From NCBI RefSeq assembly GCF_002234675.1, contig NC_019873.2, positions 7,527,158 to 7,591,157 on the forward strand: a stretch of 64,000 nt of DNA. Direction: 5' to 3'. This DNA is from Oryzias latipes (lineage: Eukaryota; Chordata; Actinopteri; Beloniformes; Adrianichthyidae). Below the pieces are notes generated by a model that saw only the letters and a list, made by a program, of their open reading frames with translations, was not told the origin of the DNA and searched no databases. Position numbers and translations under genes: made by a program. Shown in pieces: positions 10,601 to 19,526 of this stretch (position 1 is the stretch's first letter; each line of letters begins with the position of its first letter).

Positions 10601-11966
10601 TTATTTTTGGCCAACTGTAGAGTTTATCCCTGAAAGACTTCCCTATGATGAATGGATCACCAAATCGTTTTTCCAAAATCTGCCACGCTGAGTCATATGC
10701 AGCCTCTGTTCCGAGCATGAAAAATCCTTCTACAGCCTTTTTTGCAGAACCGCCTACGTACCTTTGAAGGTAGAACAGCTTTTCATTCTTTGGTATATTT
10801 TTTTTGTCTATTAGTGTCTGAAAAGACACTTGCCAATCTTTGAATTTCAAAGGATTTCCAGTAAAAACTGCGGGCTCAGGTGTTGGAAGACGATTAGCAC
10901 TTATGGCTTCTGCTAAAATACTAACAAAGTTTGCACTGTCTTGCATATGAGTCGTGGTTGTTAGGGGTGTCGTCATTTGGTATGTGATTGCTTGTGGAAT
11001 AAATGGAGGACTTGAGGCATCAAGTGTTTGAACAGGGGCTGGAAAAGACTTAGGAATCACAGGAGGTCTTGGTCTTTGAAGCATAGATGATGACTTTGTC
11101 AAAGGAAATTTTTGAGAAGTACTTACTCTTTCAGTGTTACCTTGTATGAGGGAAACTTCTGCTTGGTCGTAGACTTCTACTCTAGCTTTAGCAGCATTTA
11201 GCTTTTTGACTTCTTCGAGTCGTTCAAGTTTTCTACGTTTGTCTTGTATAGCCTGAAGTCTAGCTTGTTTCTCTGATTCAAACTGAACAAGACGCTCCTT
11301 ATCTTCAGCCTCCAGCCTTTGAAGTTCAACTGCTTCCTTTTCTTGTTCCTCCAACACTGCCAAAACCTCTTGACATGCAGCAGCTTCTGCAGCAGCTTCT
11401 CTTCTTTTAGCTGATTGGACACTTGAGTGAAAAGAATCACACTTTGACCTATCAGACATTGACTGAGATGACGAAACTGTTGAATTTAAGATTGATCCAA
11501 CATCTGGCCAAGGTTCCTCATCTTCATCTGCTGGTGACCCTTGAAGCTGTCTTTTAGCCCTTTGGATAATAAATCTTGACAGTGACATACAGGTATCAAC
11601 CTTGCGCCGCAGGTCTGACTCAGGCGTACATACTTGGCGCAGCTCATCGTACATTCCCTGTACAGCAGAAGAGGTAACTTGAAGGTCCTCAATTATTTCA
11701 TTTAGCTCCTCCTTGGAAACTTTATCTGATAACATTTCTTTACTGATTCTTGCATGATATCTCCACTTTTCATATGTCATTTTGTACTTGCGTTCCATTG
11801 TTTTCAGTTTTTCTTTTTGGAGTTCTTCTCCTTTTTCAGTCAAGCTTCGAATTCTTTCACTTCTTCGTAGTGTTTTTGCTTCTTCTTCAGGAGTAAGGTG
11901 AACATTTTCAACTTGGGCAGATGGTTCAGCTTGCTCCTCTTGCTTGTGTGTTTGTGCATGTGACAT
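7605..11966 (-). CDS. BEL/Pao gag-protease-RT-RNase H polyprotein
   Basis: The open frame extends to 12017, but the first ATG (MSHAQTHK) is at 11966. Numbering from 12017, domains in order are: Lys/Glu-rich coiled-coil gag N-terminus (about 20-300); DUF1759-type gag core (EPAVFTGNPLKF, about 380); two CCHC-like knuckles (CFGCLKAGH and CGKCQKKH, about 630-660); DUF1758 aspartic protease (ALLDTQSDTTF, about 730); reverse transcriptase with YVDD near 1176 (8481-8492); RNase H-like region (YFWTDSKVV, about 1427). The frame ends at TGA (7605-7607), inside a stretch where homologous BEL proteins continue into ..NPADHASRG. This appears to be a single point mutation. All other landmarks look intact. 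Virus-like particle assembly and reverse transcription are inferred from the family. Confidence 0.9.
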   Translation of the reverse strand: MSHAQTHKQEEQAEPSAQVENVHLTPEEEAKTLRRSERIRSLTEKGEELQKEKLKTMERKYKMTYEKWRYHARISKEMLSDKVSKEELNEIIEDLQVTSSAVQGMYDELRQVCTPESDLRRKVDTCMSLSRFIIQRAKRQLQGSPADEDEEPWPDVGSILNSTVSSSQSMSDRSKCDSFHSSVQSAKRREAAAEAAACQEVLAVLEEQEKEAVELQRLEAEDKERLVQFESEKQARLQAIQDKRRKLERLEEVKKLNAAKARVEVYDQAEVSLIQGNTERVSTSQKFPLTKSSSMLQRPRPPVIPKSFPAPVQTLDASSPPFIPQAITYQMTTPLTTTTHMQDSANFVSILAEAISANRLPTPEPAVFTGNPLKFKDWQVSFQTLIDKKNIPKNEKLFYLQRYVGGSAKKAVEGFFMLGTEAAYDSAWQILEKRFGDPFIIGKSFRDKLYSWPKISSKDAHELREFADFLQSCEKAMSHVKTLEVLNDCNECQKILLKLPDWLVSSWNRKVMETRETFHTYPRFKELVDFLSREADLACDPVFSVQALKSVEGEKPKQPKYIPVQAKTLFTNTTERSNPPCAFCKHSGHFIAECKKFCEKNLQDRVKFVQAEKLCFGCLKAGHQSKRCYKRSTCGKCQKKHPTCLHNDDFKEQQRSTLQNPKDKITENENTKKTTEAATSNRVIQESQISQTSSIVPVWVSSSKEPDREILVYALLDTQSDTTFILDEVAQDLNTHKENVSLRLSTMSSKLASISCQRLTNLQVRGYNLERRISLPPVFTREYIPANRSHIPTSATALKWTHLEKLADKIPPLLSCEVGLLIGYNCHQALQPKEILPGKETQPYGQRTDLGWSIVGCSQSSSDCVDSIGVSHRIIVCQVTPSAQSSVELRREVSFVCQTQIREITSTEIIRALESDFSDQASDVNQVSQDDLLFLSKVKAGIRQKEDGHYELPLPFREDKPELPDNKSYALHRLASLERRLRKNEQYFKDYVHFMNDIISRGDAEKVPHSELDNQPVWYIPHHGVYHPHKPSKIRVVFDCSARYKDASLNDHLLTGPDLTNTLVGVLCRFRKGPIAIMCDVERMFHQFHVLSDHQDYLRFLWWENGNLSSEPAVYRMRVHLFGAASSPGCSNFGLKYLASQGHGTFSEEAITFIQRSFYVDDGLISCETPAEAIHLVNGARALCKTGNLRLHKFVSNHPEVCAAIPPAERAQSEDINMALGELYIERALGVQWCVEVDEFQFRVIVKDKPMTRRGVLSTVASVFDPLGFVAPYILLGKQILQKLCKEKVSWDEDLPEQIKSRWESWLRDLSQLPTIRIPRCYISSSFGKFIQYELHNFSDSSCNGYGSCSYLRAVSESGKVCCSLVMGKARVAPTKQITIPRLELSAAVTSVRNSDTVKEELEIENLDVYFWTDSKVVLAYVNNDAKRFHTFVANRIQRIRSSSEPKQWHYVS

Positions 11967-12551
11967 CTTATCAAGTGAGTAAGTGTGCAAATATTTAGGA
12001 ATATATATTTTAGACAATATTTTTAACTTGTTTAAATTTTCAAATGTAATAAGCTTATCTAAACATGAAAGTCAAATGATCTGTCACTAAATTAAATAAA
12101 TGAAATTTAAAAACACTTCAAGCCTAAATTGCAATGGAAAAACATTTAAAATAACAATAATAATACTGATGAACTGTAGTATTAACTTTGCTTTCAAATA
12201 TTTTAACCCCTTAAATGAACTTTTTCTTTTTTTTCTTTTTAAATAAGTCACAAAAACATTTTCTTGATATGTAACAATATAGTAGAAACGCCTTAGAATT
12301 CCAAAGATAACAAATAACTTATTTCCTTAGCTGCAACCTTTAAATCCCCTTTTTACACTATTTCTTTACTTTTTGGAAAATAACTTTCTGGGCTTCATTG
12401 GACGAGCTGCGCTTCCGACAGTCTTTTCATCTGCTTGCCTGCACGCGGTAAGGAAATGGGCGTCGGCTTCCTCGTGCCTCTCGGCTCTGCTTAGCGGGCT
12501 TCACGCTGCAGTCTCCTGTCTCCTCCCCGTGTGGAGCAGTCGAGTTTTCAC
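11967..12551 (-). other. BEL 5' leader
   Basis: AT-rich untranslated leader between the 5' LTR and the first gag ATG. The part next to the LTR (12360-12551) is GC-richer. No gene seen. Confidence 0.7.
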
Positions 12552-13047
12552 TGTGACTCTTCTCATGACAACACAGGTCGGTTTACAACGGGCGTTTATT
12601 TGTACTTCTGCAGGTCATCACACTTCTTGTGGGACATTGCGTGCCTTCGCTTTCATTGCGCCTTCATTACGCCGTGAAAACTATAACAAAACATTATACA
12701 CGTTTCAGGAGAAATGAACAATACAAAATAACACAAAAACAACCATAACAAATACCTCGTTTCCGCTTGTCAAGAAAAAGAGTCTCTTTGAGTCCAAAGT
12801 AATCTTTTTTTGCAGCTCTTTCTCCCAGCTTGAACTCTTAATTGCTGCAACCTCGTGAGCAAAAGACGTGCTCACCTGCGGCCAACATAAAAGGCTCAAA
12901 TTCTCGCGAGAATAATACAATTCTTCTGAACAAAATCAAACAAAATTCACTGTACACTCCAAAGGAATAAAAATTAAATCACCAATTATTAAACGTTTCA
13001 CAACCCATGAACTTCAATAAAATATATAAATTTCAGCTGCATTTACA
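12552..13047 (-). repeat. BEL 5' LTR (right)
   Basis: 496 bp, TG...CA on plus, paired with 5319-5819. It is followed by the GGCAG target duplication at 13048-13052. It carries a 24-nt segment near 12995-13018 (TTTCACAACCCATGAACTTC) where the left LTR has AT-rich sequence. Confidence 0.9.
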
Positions 13048-13052
13048 GGCAG

Positions 13053-13217
13053 TTTCTAACTATTCTTCACAATGTCTCACACAAAATCTAATATATGAAG
13101 ACAGTTTGACCCGGCTGGTTCCTAAACCAGGGTCTGGATCTTCTAACACACTAGGTTTCAGAACTTCTTTTTTTGTAATTCAAGGTAAACATTATTTAAA
13201 CTGGTTGCATTTGTATC
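13053..13217 (-). mobile_element. L1/Tx1 LINE 3' tail, distal half of a fragment split by hAT
   Basis: Read on minus and joined across the hAT element, this sequence (..TTTAAATAATGTTTACCTTGAATTACAAAAA..AGAAGATCCAGACCC..) aligns with the 3' tail of the L1 3'UTR fragment at 26.49-26.57 kb. It is therefore the continuation of the fragment at 16.34-17.2 kb. Divergence is considerable. Confidence 0.45.
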
Positions 13218-16200
13218 CAATGTTCCCTCTAATTTTTCACGAGTCTGAGCAAGCATACAAACTCCGTGAGCTGTCCCATGGACCAATGTGAGCAACATCA
13301 GACCTTCACACTAATGTCATGCTGACATAGCATTCGTCCAAGTTAAAGTTTGTTAAAAGAATCAAAATGATCGCATTTACATTTCTTTGTCTTTTATAAC
13401 TTTATTTATTTAACATTTTTTTGTATTAAACAGACATACAGAGTGTATAATGAAATGTCAGAAAAAAGCAATGTGTAAAAAATAAACACTCGAATGTCAA
13501 CCCGTCCCACCCACCCCCTTCAACAACCCCCAAGAGGCCAAGTCAAATACAGAAAATAAAAATAAATAAATAAATAAAAACACAAACCACTTAGGCATTT
13601 AAAAATTAGAAATATGTTAAAGGAAGAGAAAAAGGGTATGCATTTACATTTCTGTAATAAAACCTTTATTTAAGTGCACAGATTGTCCCAGTTGGAAACC
13701 CCTGTCCCTTTTCAAAATGGGTATGAAGGTCCTCCTTCTGGAGTCAGGGCGGGGCTCCTGCTCTGGAAGAATAGAGACATATATCTTTTAGAGATAAAAA
13801 TTTTGTTCACATTTAAACTTTCACATCTTGCGGAATGACATGTTCCATTGACTCTAATTTATAATTACTAGTAGTGATAATCCAAAGTGACACCCACAAA
13901 TAATTTACAGAATTTATGCAGGTTTAATTAGCATATACTACTCATGGTTAAAGCATTTCACTATCAAAATTCATAATAAATTCATATTAAATGAGACTAG
14001 AATAAGCTAAAAAGAATAGAAAAAAAAATTCACCTTAATTTTCCCGTCTGTCCTTCTCACGTCTCCAATGGTTGTACACCTTGTCCAGGTCGATGGCCTC
14101 GTCTGCTTGCAGCTTTGACTTTATGCGCATCAGCTGGTCCAAATGATCCACTTCAAGACGATTTCTGGATGCTGTTTTGATCCGATTCATTAAACTAAAT
14201 CCTCTTTCACAATCTGCGCTGGATGCTTGAAATGTAGCACAAATATCCACAAGCTGTGAGATGTGTTTTAGCTCCTCACATTTTAGTGTTGCAGCCACCA
14301 TGTCTGAAAATGTGCTGATTGACCCTTGTTTCAGTTTTTGCCTCATTATGAACTTGAATTCAGCATATTCACTGTTAATGACCTCCACAGAATGTGGCTG
14401 GTGGAGAATGGCCTCATACTTCTTTGCCAGTGTGGCAATGTCTGCTGCTCCGTACTCAAAACTGATGTCTGAGCTCAATGCCTCAATGTCCAATGCAGAC
14501 CACTCCTTTAACTCATCCTCTGGAAAACGAGCATCCAAGTGACCACAAAGCTTACAAATAAAACGAAGGATCTCACCAGTATTTCTGCCATCAGCTGATA
14601 AGGCATTCATCGCCTCTTTGACACGGTCACTCCACCTAACATCCTTTCCCTCTGTCAGGTATTGGGAACGCAGCTTCTCAATTTTTGCTCTTGCAAAGCA
14701 GTGTCCCTCCAGCACAGTTAGGTTGCGTTTTTGAAAAGAAAGACACAGATGTGCCAGCTCGCCCAAAACATCTCCCAGAGCAGTGAGAGTAAATTTGAAT
14801 TTTGGATCTGTCAGCTTTTTATAACAGTAATTTGCCACAGGATCTCCGTTTTCACTGGATTCTCTCTCGAAATATTCTTCCAGCACTGTGTAGTTCCTCA
14901 GAACAGCTTTTACAGCTTGGTCCCGTGACAACCACCGCACTTCGTTCAGAGGCCTGAATGACAGAGTATCCTCATCTAGAATCTTTGCTAGCTCATCAAA
15001 TTTTCCCCTCTTTACAGTGGATCTAGAGAAAGTGGAATAAACCGTTCTAAGAAAAGTTTCCACGTCGCGCATCAAAGGCAGGTCTTTCCACGCATCATCA
15101 ATGCTCAAATCCTCTCTATGGGCCACGCAGTGTTGCTCAGTTAGGTGTGGTATTTGCTGCTTTAATAAAGCTGCAACTCCGTTGCGCTTTCCCAACATTA
15201 CTGAGGCACCATCGGAGGTCAGCATCACCATTCTCTGCATATCCAGCCCATGCTTGGTGTAAAACTGACGTATTGCTTGTACAATATCCTGAGCGGTGCA
15301 TGATCTCAGCTGGATTAAGCCAGCAAACACAGTTGCATGGTTGACGCTGTTTTCCTCTCTGTATTTAATATACAGGACTAGCATTTTGTGTACTGTTATG
15401 TCTGTGCTCTCATCTACAATCAGGGTGTGCCAAGGAGCATTTTTTATTTTACACATCGTCTCATTCTGCACTGTTTGATTGATGGAATTCACAAACTCAA
15501 AGGCATAATTTTTGCTTCGCCAGCTTTCTGGTAGACTCACATACTTTGCCATGTGATCATGAATTTGTTGAACTGACAGCATGGAGGCGTTCATGTTGAT
15601 GGCTAGCAGAATATTGTCAATGAGAATTTTAACTTGCTCGGGGTTGGATTTATTTATGAGTGACAGCTCGATCCTCTGCTCTCTGTTTTTGGTGCTCTCC
15701 CCCAACAACATGCCGATCCCCATTCCCAGCTTACATCTTTTTACAATTTCCACTGCTTTCAAATGACTTTTGTGCTGAATGTGACGCTTGAGATAATCTA
15801 GCTTCCATGTCGTCCACACTTTTCCCTCCGAAAACTCGCTTGCTATTTTGGCTTCGCAGCACGTCTTGCAGAGCAAGCCTTTCTCGCTCGAAAACGAAAA
15901 AATGTCACCCAGTTTCACAGCTTTTCCTTCTATTTGTACATACTCCGACAGCCATTCTATCTTAAAAGAATCACATGTCTTTTTTACTTTGGCTCGGTGA
16001 GAGGACGTGCCGCTGATCGTTCGTTTTGCCATCGTTATAAAGGGTCGACGTAAACGGTACTCACTCACGAGTCTTCCCTCCAAAACACTGGTCGCGGCAT
16101 GAAAGGAGGCTGTCAGTGACGTTGTTTACCTGCGTCATTACGTACGTGAACCGCATAATAGGCTGGAGCAGTTAGTCACCAGTCACATTCACTGACTCAC

Positions 16201-16331
16201 ATTGAAAAATAGCTCCAAATAAATTTTTATGTATTTATTTTATTTTGAATTCAAGTTTTTTTTTCTTTCCTGTGCGCCGCATAGATTTTCTGTGCGCGGA
16301 GACAGTGTCAGCAGTGCGCAAGGGAACAGTG
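13218..16331 (-). mobile_element. Complete autonomous-type hAT DNA transposon
   Basis: 3114 bp bounded by an 8-bp target duplication TTTGTATC (13210-13217 and 16332-16339), the hallmark size for hAT. The ends are short imperfect inverted repeats: CAATGTTCCCT on the left, and CACTGTTCCCT as reverse complement of the right end. The interior holds one long transposase ORF on the minus strand. About 800 bp of non-coding AT-rich sequence lies between the transposase stop and the left end, including (AAAT)n at about 13556-13580. Confidence 0.93.
14035..16032 (-). CDS. hAT-superfamily transposase (DUF4371/ZNF862-like type)
   Basis: Open frame with its first ATG at about 16032 (MAKRTISG), giving about 665 aa and no internal stop. 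Order: a basic N-terminus; a TTF/BED-like zinc-binding segment (GLLCKTCCEAKIAS ... HIQHKSH, about residues 65-115); the catalytic core with Asp in LIVDESTD and Asp in TSDGASVMLG; then the hAT C-terminal dimerisation block containing Glu in SADCERGFS, followed by NRL...LMRI. These are the positions expected for the hAT DDE triad. It resembles the group that includes vertebrate ZNF862/KIAA1586-like domesticated proteins. Lying inside matched inverted repeats and an 8-bp duplication, it is an element gene, not a host gene. Excision and insertion activity is possible but untested. Confidence 0.9.
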   Translation of the reverse strand: MAKRTISGTSSHRAKVKKTCDSFKIEWLSEYVQIEGKAVKLGDIFSFSSEKGLLCKTCCEAKIASEFSEGKVWTTWKLDYLKRHIQHKSHLKAVEIVKRCKLGMGIGMLLGESTKNREQRIELSLINKSNPEQVKILIDNILLAINMNASMLSVQQIHDHMAKYVSLPESWRSKNYAFEFVNSINQTVQNETMCKIKNAPWHTLIVDESTDITVHKMLVLYIKYREENSVNHATVFAGLIQLRSCTAQDIVQAIRQFYTKHGLDMQRMVMLTSDGASVMLGKRNGVAALLKQQIPHLTEQHCVAHREDLSIDDAWKDLPLMRDVETFLRTVYSTFSRSTVKRGKFDELAKILDEDTLSFRPLNEVRWLSRDQAVKAVLRNYTVLEEYFERESSENGDPVANYCYKKLTDPKFKFTLTALGDVLGELAHLCLSFQKRNLTVLEGHCFARAKIEKLRSQYLTEGKDVRWSDRVKEAMNALSADGRNTGEILRFICKLCGHLDARFPEDELKEWSALDIEALSSDISFEYGAADIATLAKKYEAILHQPHSVEVINSEYAEFKFIMRQKLKQGSISTFSDMVAATLKCEELKHISQLVDICATFQASSADCERGFSLMNRIKTASRNRLEVDHLDQLMRIKSKLQADEAIDLDKVYNHWRREKDRREN

Positions 16332-16339
16332 TTTGTATC

Positions 16340-17170
16340 CTTTTTTGTTGTTGTTGGACTGGATGGGAAAGAAGCGATTGATATTGGAGACAAGGGGTAA
16401 GGGGACAGAAGATAGGGGGAAAAGGGGAGCTAAGGAAATCTGGTGGATGATTACAGAAGTGAGGGGGTGTGTGTATGATTATTAAGCAACAAGATGCTGG
16501 AGGATTATCATCATTACTGTCTGGTGTCAATGTTAGTCAAAAGGGGCGGGAGCTGTCCACAAACATCAGAGTTACAAACATACCGGTGAAAAATCTTCAC
16601 ATACAATCATGTCAACATGTACTCAACACAACAGTTCACACACACATATGCATACAAACCAACACATGTAAAGCATTTCATTCTCTCACACATACTATTT
16701 GGGTAAAGGTGAGCTGACACCTGTGCTCAGGTGGGTGTTTATGTTTGCTGAGGTGGATGATGGAATGTAAAAAGAGGGAGAGTGCCCGGCGGTCCCCACA
16801 CCAACACCCCCGCCGAAGCAGTAGCGTTAGCCTGGGCCCCCCGACACTGGCATGATATAGCAGACCAGGGCTGGCAGGACGGCCCCGCAGCCCCCAACGC
16901 CAAAGAGCAGGGAGGCATAGGAGCAGGGAGGTGCAGGCCCCAGCCCAGCCAGGATGATAACTTACTGCCCCGCCAAGGGGCCCAGCACCCGTACAGCCCC
17001 CCTCCCTAACTCCAAGCACGAGCTAGGGCCCCCCAAGGGGGATTTCCCCAGGCAAGCACCCACCCAGTCGGGAGAGAGCAATGCAGGGGCCACCCACCTC
17101 TGTCCTTTAGGAAGTGGGGATCCGGGATGGGAGAACTTTAGAAAAAGAGGGGATTTTTCCTTTTTGGTCT
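16340..17170 (-). mobile_element. L1/Tx1 LINE 3'UTR fragment (proximal half)
   Basis: Reverse complement of the 3' part of the G-rich L1 3'UTR also seen at 26.0-26.6, 38.8-39.5 and 62.0-62.6 kb. Shared blocks include the CACTCTCCCTC..ATTCCATC motif (16750-16790), the 'reduced-gap' CACACATATGCATAC block (16640-16660), the GGGGCGGG..CTGTCCAC block (16540-16560) and GTTGGACTGG (16350-16362). The hAT element is inserted near its 3' end. It is 5'-truncated and non-coding. Confidence 0.7.
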
Positions 17171-19403
17171 TATATTTCTTCTATTTAAAATCAACCTAGG
17201 TAGTTCAGTTTAATGCCAAGACCATACCTAAGACTTAATATTTCTAGTTCTTGGCCTGCATTTCCTTTTGAACTTTTTTGAAGGTTGTCACAATTTTTTT
17301 TTCTTATTTCATAACTTATTAAATGATCCAATTTGAGACTAAACTCCAGAGAACTTTAAACCCAGCACACTTCCCCGACGACAATATGCTGTTTTTGGCT
17401 GTATAAACCCAGCTGGCCACCAAAATTTCAGCCTCACTCTTTCATGCGTTCCTGAAAAGACTTCATCCGTTCTCTTGCACCTTCAAGCCAAAGCTGCTGC
17501 TGCTTCTGTTCATCTCATCTGCCTCAGGAGAACCACCATTGTCTTTGAACAGTCTAACTGGATTTTCTTGTAACAACTTTTTCTTCTTTATTGCAGAGGA
17601 AGAATACAATGAAGCAATATTACCTACTTTAGAAAAAAGGTGTGCGCAACTTAAACATTAAACATAGAAAATCCAGCAGTCTCACTTTAAATTTGTTTTA
17701 AGTATTTTAGTAATTTTCAGCAGGCCCCAAACAATTCATAAAACAAAATACACACCCACCACCACATATATACACCCACAGATAATTCCAAGAGTCTCAG
17801 TTCAAGAACTAGAGTCTGACTTAAATCGGTTCGTATCTCAGTCCCAGCATGGCATTGCTTTTAACCAAAATAAAACAAACATGCTTGATCTCACCGGCTT
17901 TCTCTAGGTCCTTGGCGTGTAGATCCCATGGAAGAGAAAAAAAAGAAAAAGGGAGGAGGAAAGAACCCACACGATATCCCTTTACCAGGAAAAGGGAGAA
18001 AAGGTAATCCAGTGTGTAGAGCTTGAAATGGAGCAGCTCTGGAACATCCAGTGTAGTCCTCAGACACGGCTCGCCGATGTCCGTAAAAAACCCCGTAGTT
18101 TTAAACACTCGTAGACAGTGTCGCCTTCCTAGAGGCGCATGCAGCCTTCCTTATTACCAATGTCCGTTTAAAACAGTCCCAAATGTCCATCAAAACAGTC
18201 CCACACTATACAGCTATGGCCATAGCATTTCTATCAGCATACGAAGCATACTGTCTATTTTGCCCCTGCAGGGATTTATAGCAAAATATTTCATAGCTGC
18301 TCACATTCTTTAGATTGCAATATTTCTCTTGACCTGTTCTGAGGCATTCCTTTGCTCATCTACCAACTTTCACAAACTTTCATAAACAGACATACACACT
18401 ACTGAACTCTACCTGTTTATTATTCTTTATATTTACATGCTAATCCATCAAAACGTATGTGATTGTCCATCTGGTTTTTTTAAGCAAAAGATCCCTTCAG
18501 AAGAGAAACTACGTCATGAAGCCTAAAGATTAATAATGAAAATACTAATTCAATCAATTTTTACGGTAAAATGAGTAATGGTTCTTATCATTAAAGGAGG
18601 TGGTGCCTTACAGGTCGAATACCTGATCGAATTTGACACTTTTAAATACCACAAATTTTTAAATTGGACAGATCTCTTGGAGAATTAACAAGTTGTAAAT
18701 CCACCATTGTCTTCTTTTCTGTAAGTTGGGCTCCAGGGGGCAACAGTGGCTATATTTTTTTGAAAGACATTTTCCAGAGTGAACCCACTGTGGACATTCC
18801 CAATCCTACTAAACCTTTCATACAGTATGCTTATGAGAGCAAAGGCTGCATGAATTCTGATGCATTGAGCTACATGTGGAACGGGTGTTTGTGACACATT
18901 CAAGAACGGGCTGAACGTGGGTTTTGGAACACGCCTTTCAGCATATGGTGTTGACACAGTTCTGTTGCGATTCTGATACTAGTGCATGTACCCACAGTTG
19001 TAAGAGGCTTAGTCTGAGATGTCAAAGCAGCCCCTAAGGTGGCCGCACAGGCCAAAAGGGAAAGGCAAAACACACCTGTTCCCTCTACGAGTCAAATCCC
19101 CACCGGTAAATGTGACTTGGCATATTGCCAACACCATTGAGGCTATTTGCCTGGAAATCCTTTTTTGGGTGTCCATTGAATATTAATATTAAACTGTGCT
19201 CATCCTTTTTTGTTGTTGTTTTAGATCCATTTCTATGCCACGAGGTTTAAGGGATAAAGTTGGTGTCACTTCCTGTTTGTGCGCTCAGCCAATAATTTTG
19301 AAAGCAGGTTACTCTTCCATTCACATCAAAAGTGAACATAACTGTTAAAACCATCTACGGGACCATCTGTTAACTTTGTAAAAATGCAGACTTCTAATAG
19401 TCT
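17171..19403. other. No gene or known repeat recognised
   Basis: About 2.2 kb without a convincing ORF or repeat family. It contains AT-rich stretches and a pyrimidine-rich block near 17500-17600. A segment with two similar phrases (CCCAAATGTCC and AACAGTCCCACACT, 18170-18215) is seen. Solo LTRs or unknown elements cannot be excluded. Confidence 0.5.
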
Positions 19404-19526
19404 CTTCCTGAGAGTTTGTGTCCAGCAGCTGTTTGTTGTTAACCCGTTAAGCTCTGATTGGTCAGGACTGGTCTCTGCTAACACTGATAAACCTTCACCT
19501 ATGAATCTTTCTGCACTGTGGCCTTC
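19404..19526 (+). promoter_or_regulatory. Conserved proximal promoter of copy B
   Basis: Shared with copies A, C, D and E. It contains ATTGG (reverse CCAAT, 19457-19461) and a TATA-like GATAAA (19486-19491), 66-70 and 36-41 bp upstream of the ATG. A GTTAAC(C)CGTTAA block lies upstream (19438-19450). Function is inferred from conservation. Confidence 0.5.

Larger units (their letters stand above)
5319..13047 (-). mobile_element. Complete BEL/Pao LTR retrotransposon
   Basis: Two LTRs (5319-5819 and 12552-13047) begin TG and end CA and flank a 6.7-kb interior with gag-pol on the minus strand. A 5-bp target duplication GGCAG is present on both sides (5314-5318 and 13048-13052), the size expected for BEL/Pao. 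A purine-rich tract (GGTGGGAG, minus strand) directly precedes the 3' LTR, as expected for second-strand priming. The coding region has one in-frame stop and otherwise looks intact. No envelope-like frame is present. The primer-binding site was not identified. Confidence 0.93.

Noticed and set aside
7605..12017. Separate genes for gag-pol and integrase
   Set aside because: The two frames are in the same phase with only one TGA between them, inside LTRs with a target duplication, so they are one polyprotein gene of a retrotransposon.
14035..16083. Host zinc-finger/hAT-domesticated gene (ZNF862-like)
   Set aside because: The matched inverted termini and 8-bp target duplication show that it is still inside a mobile element.
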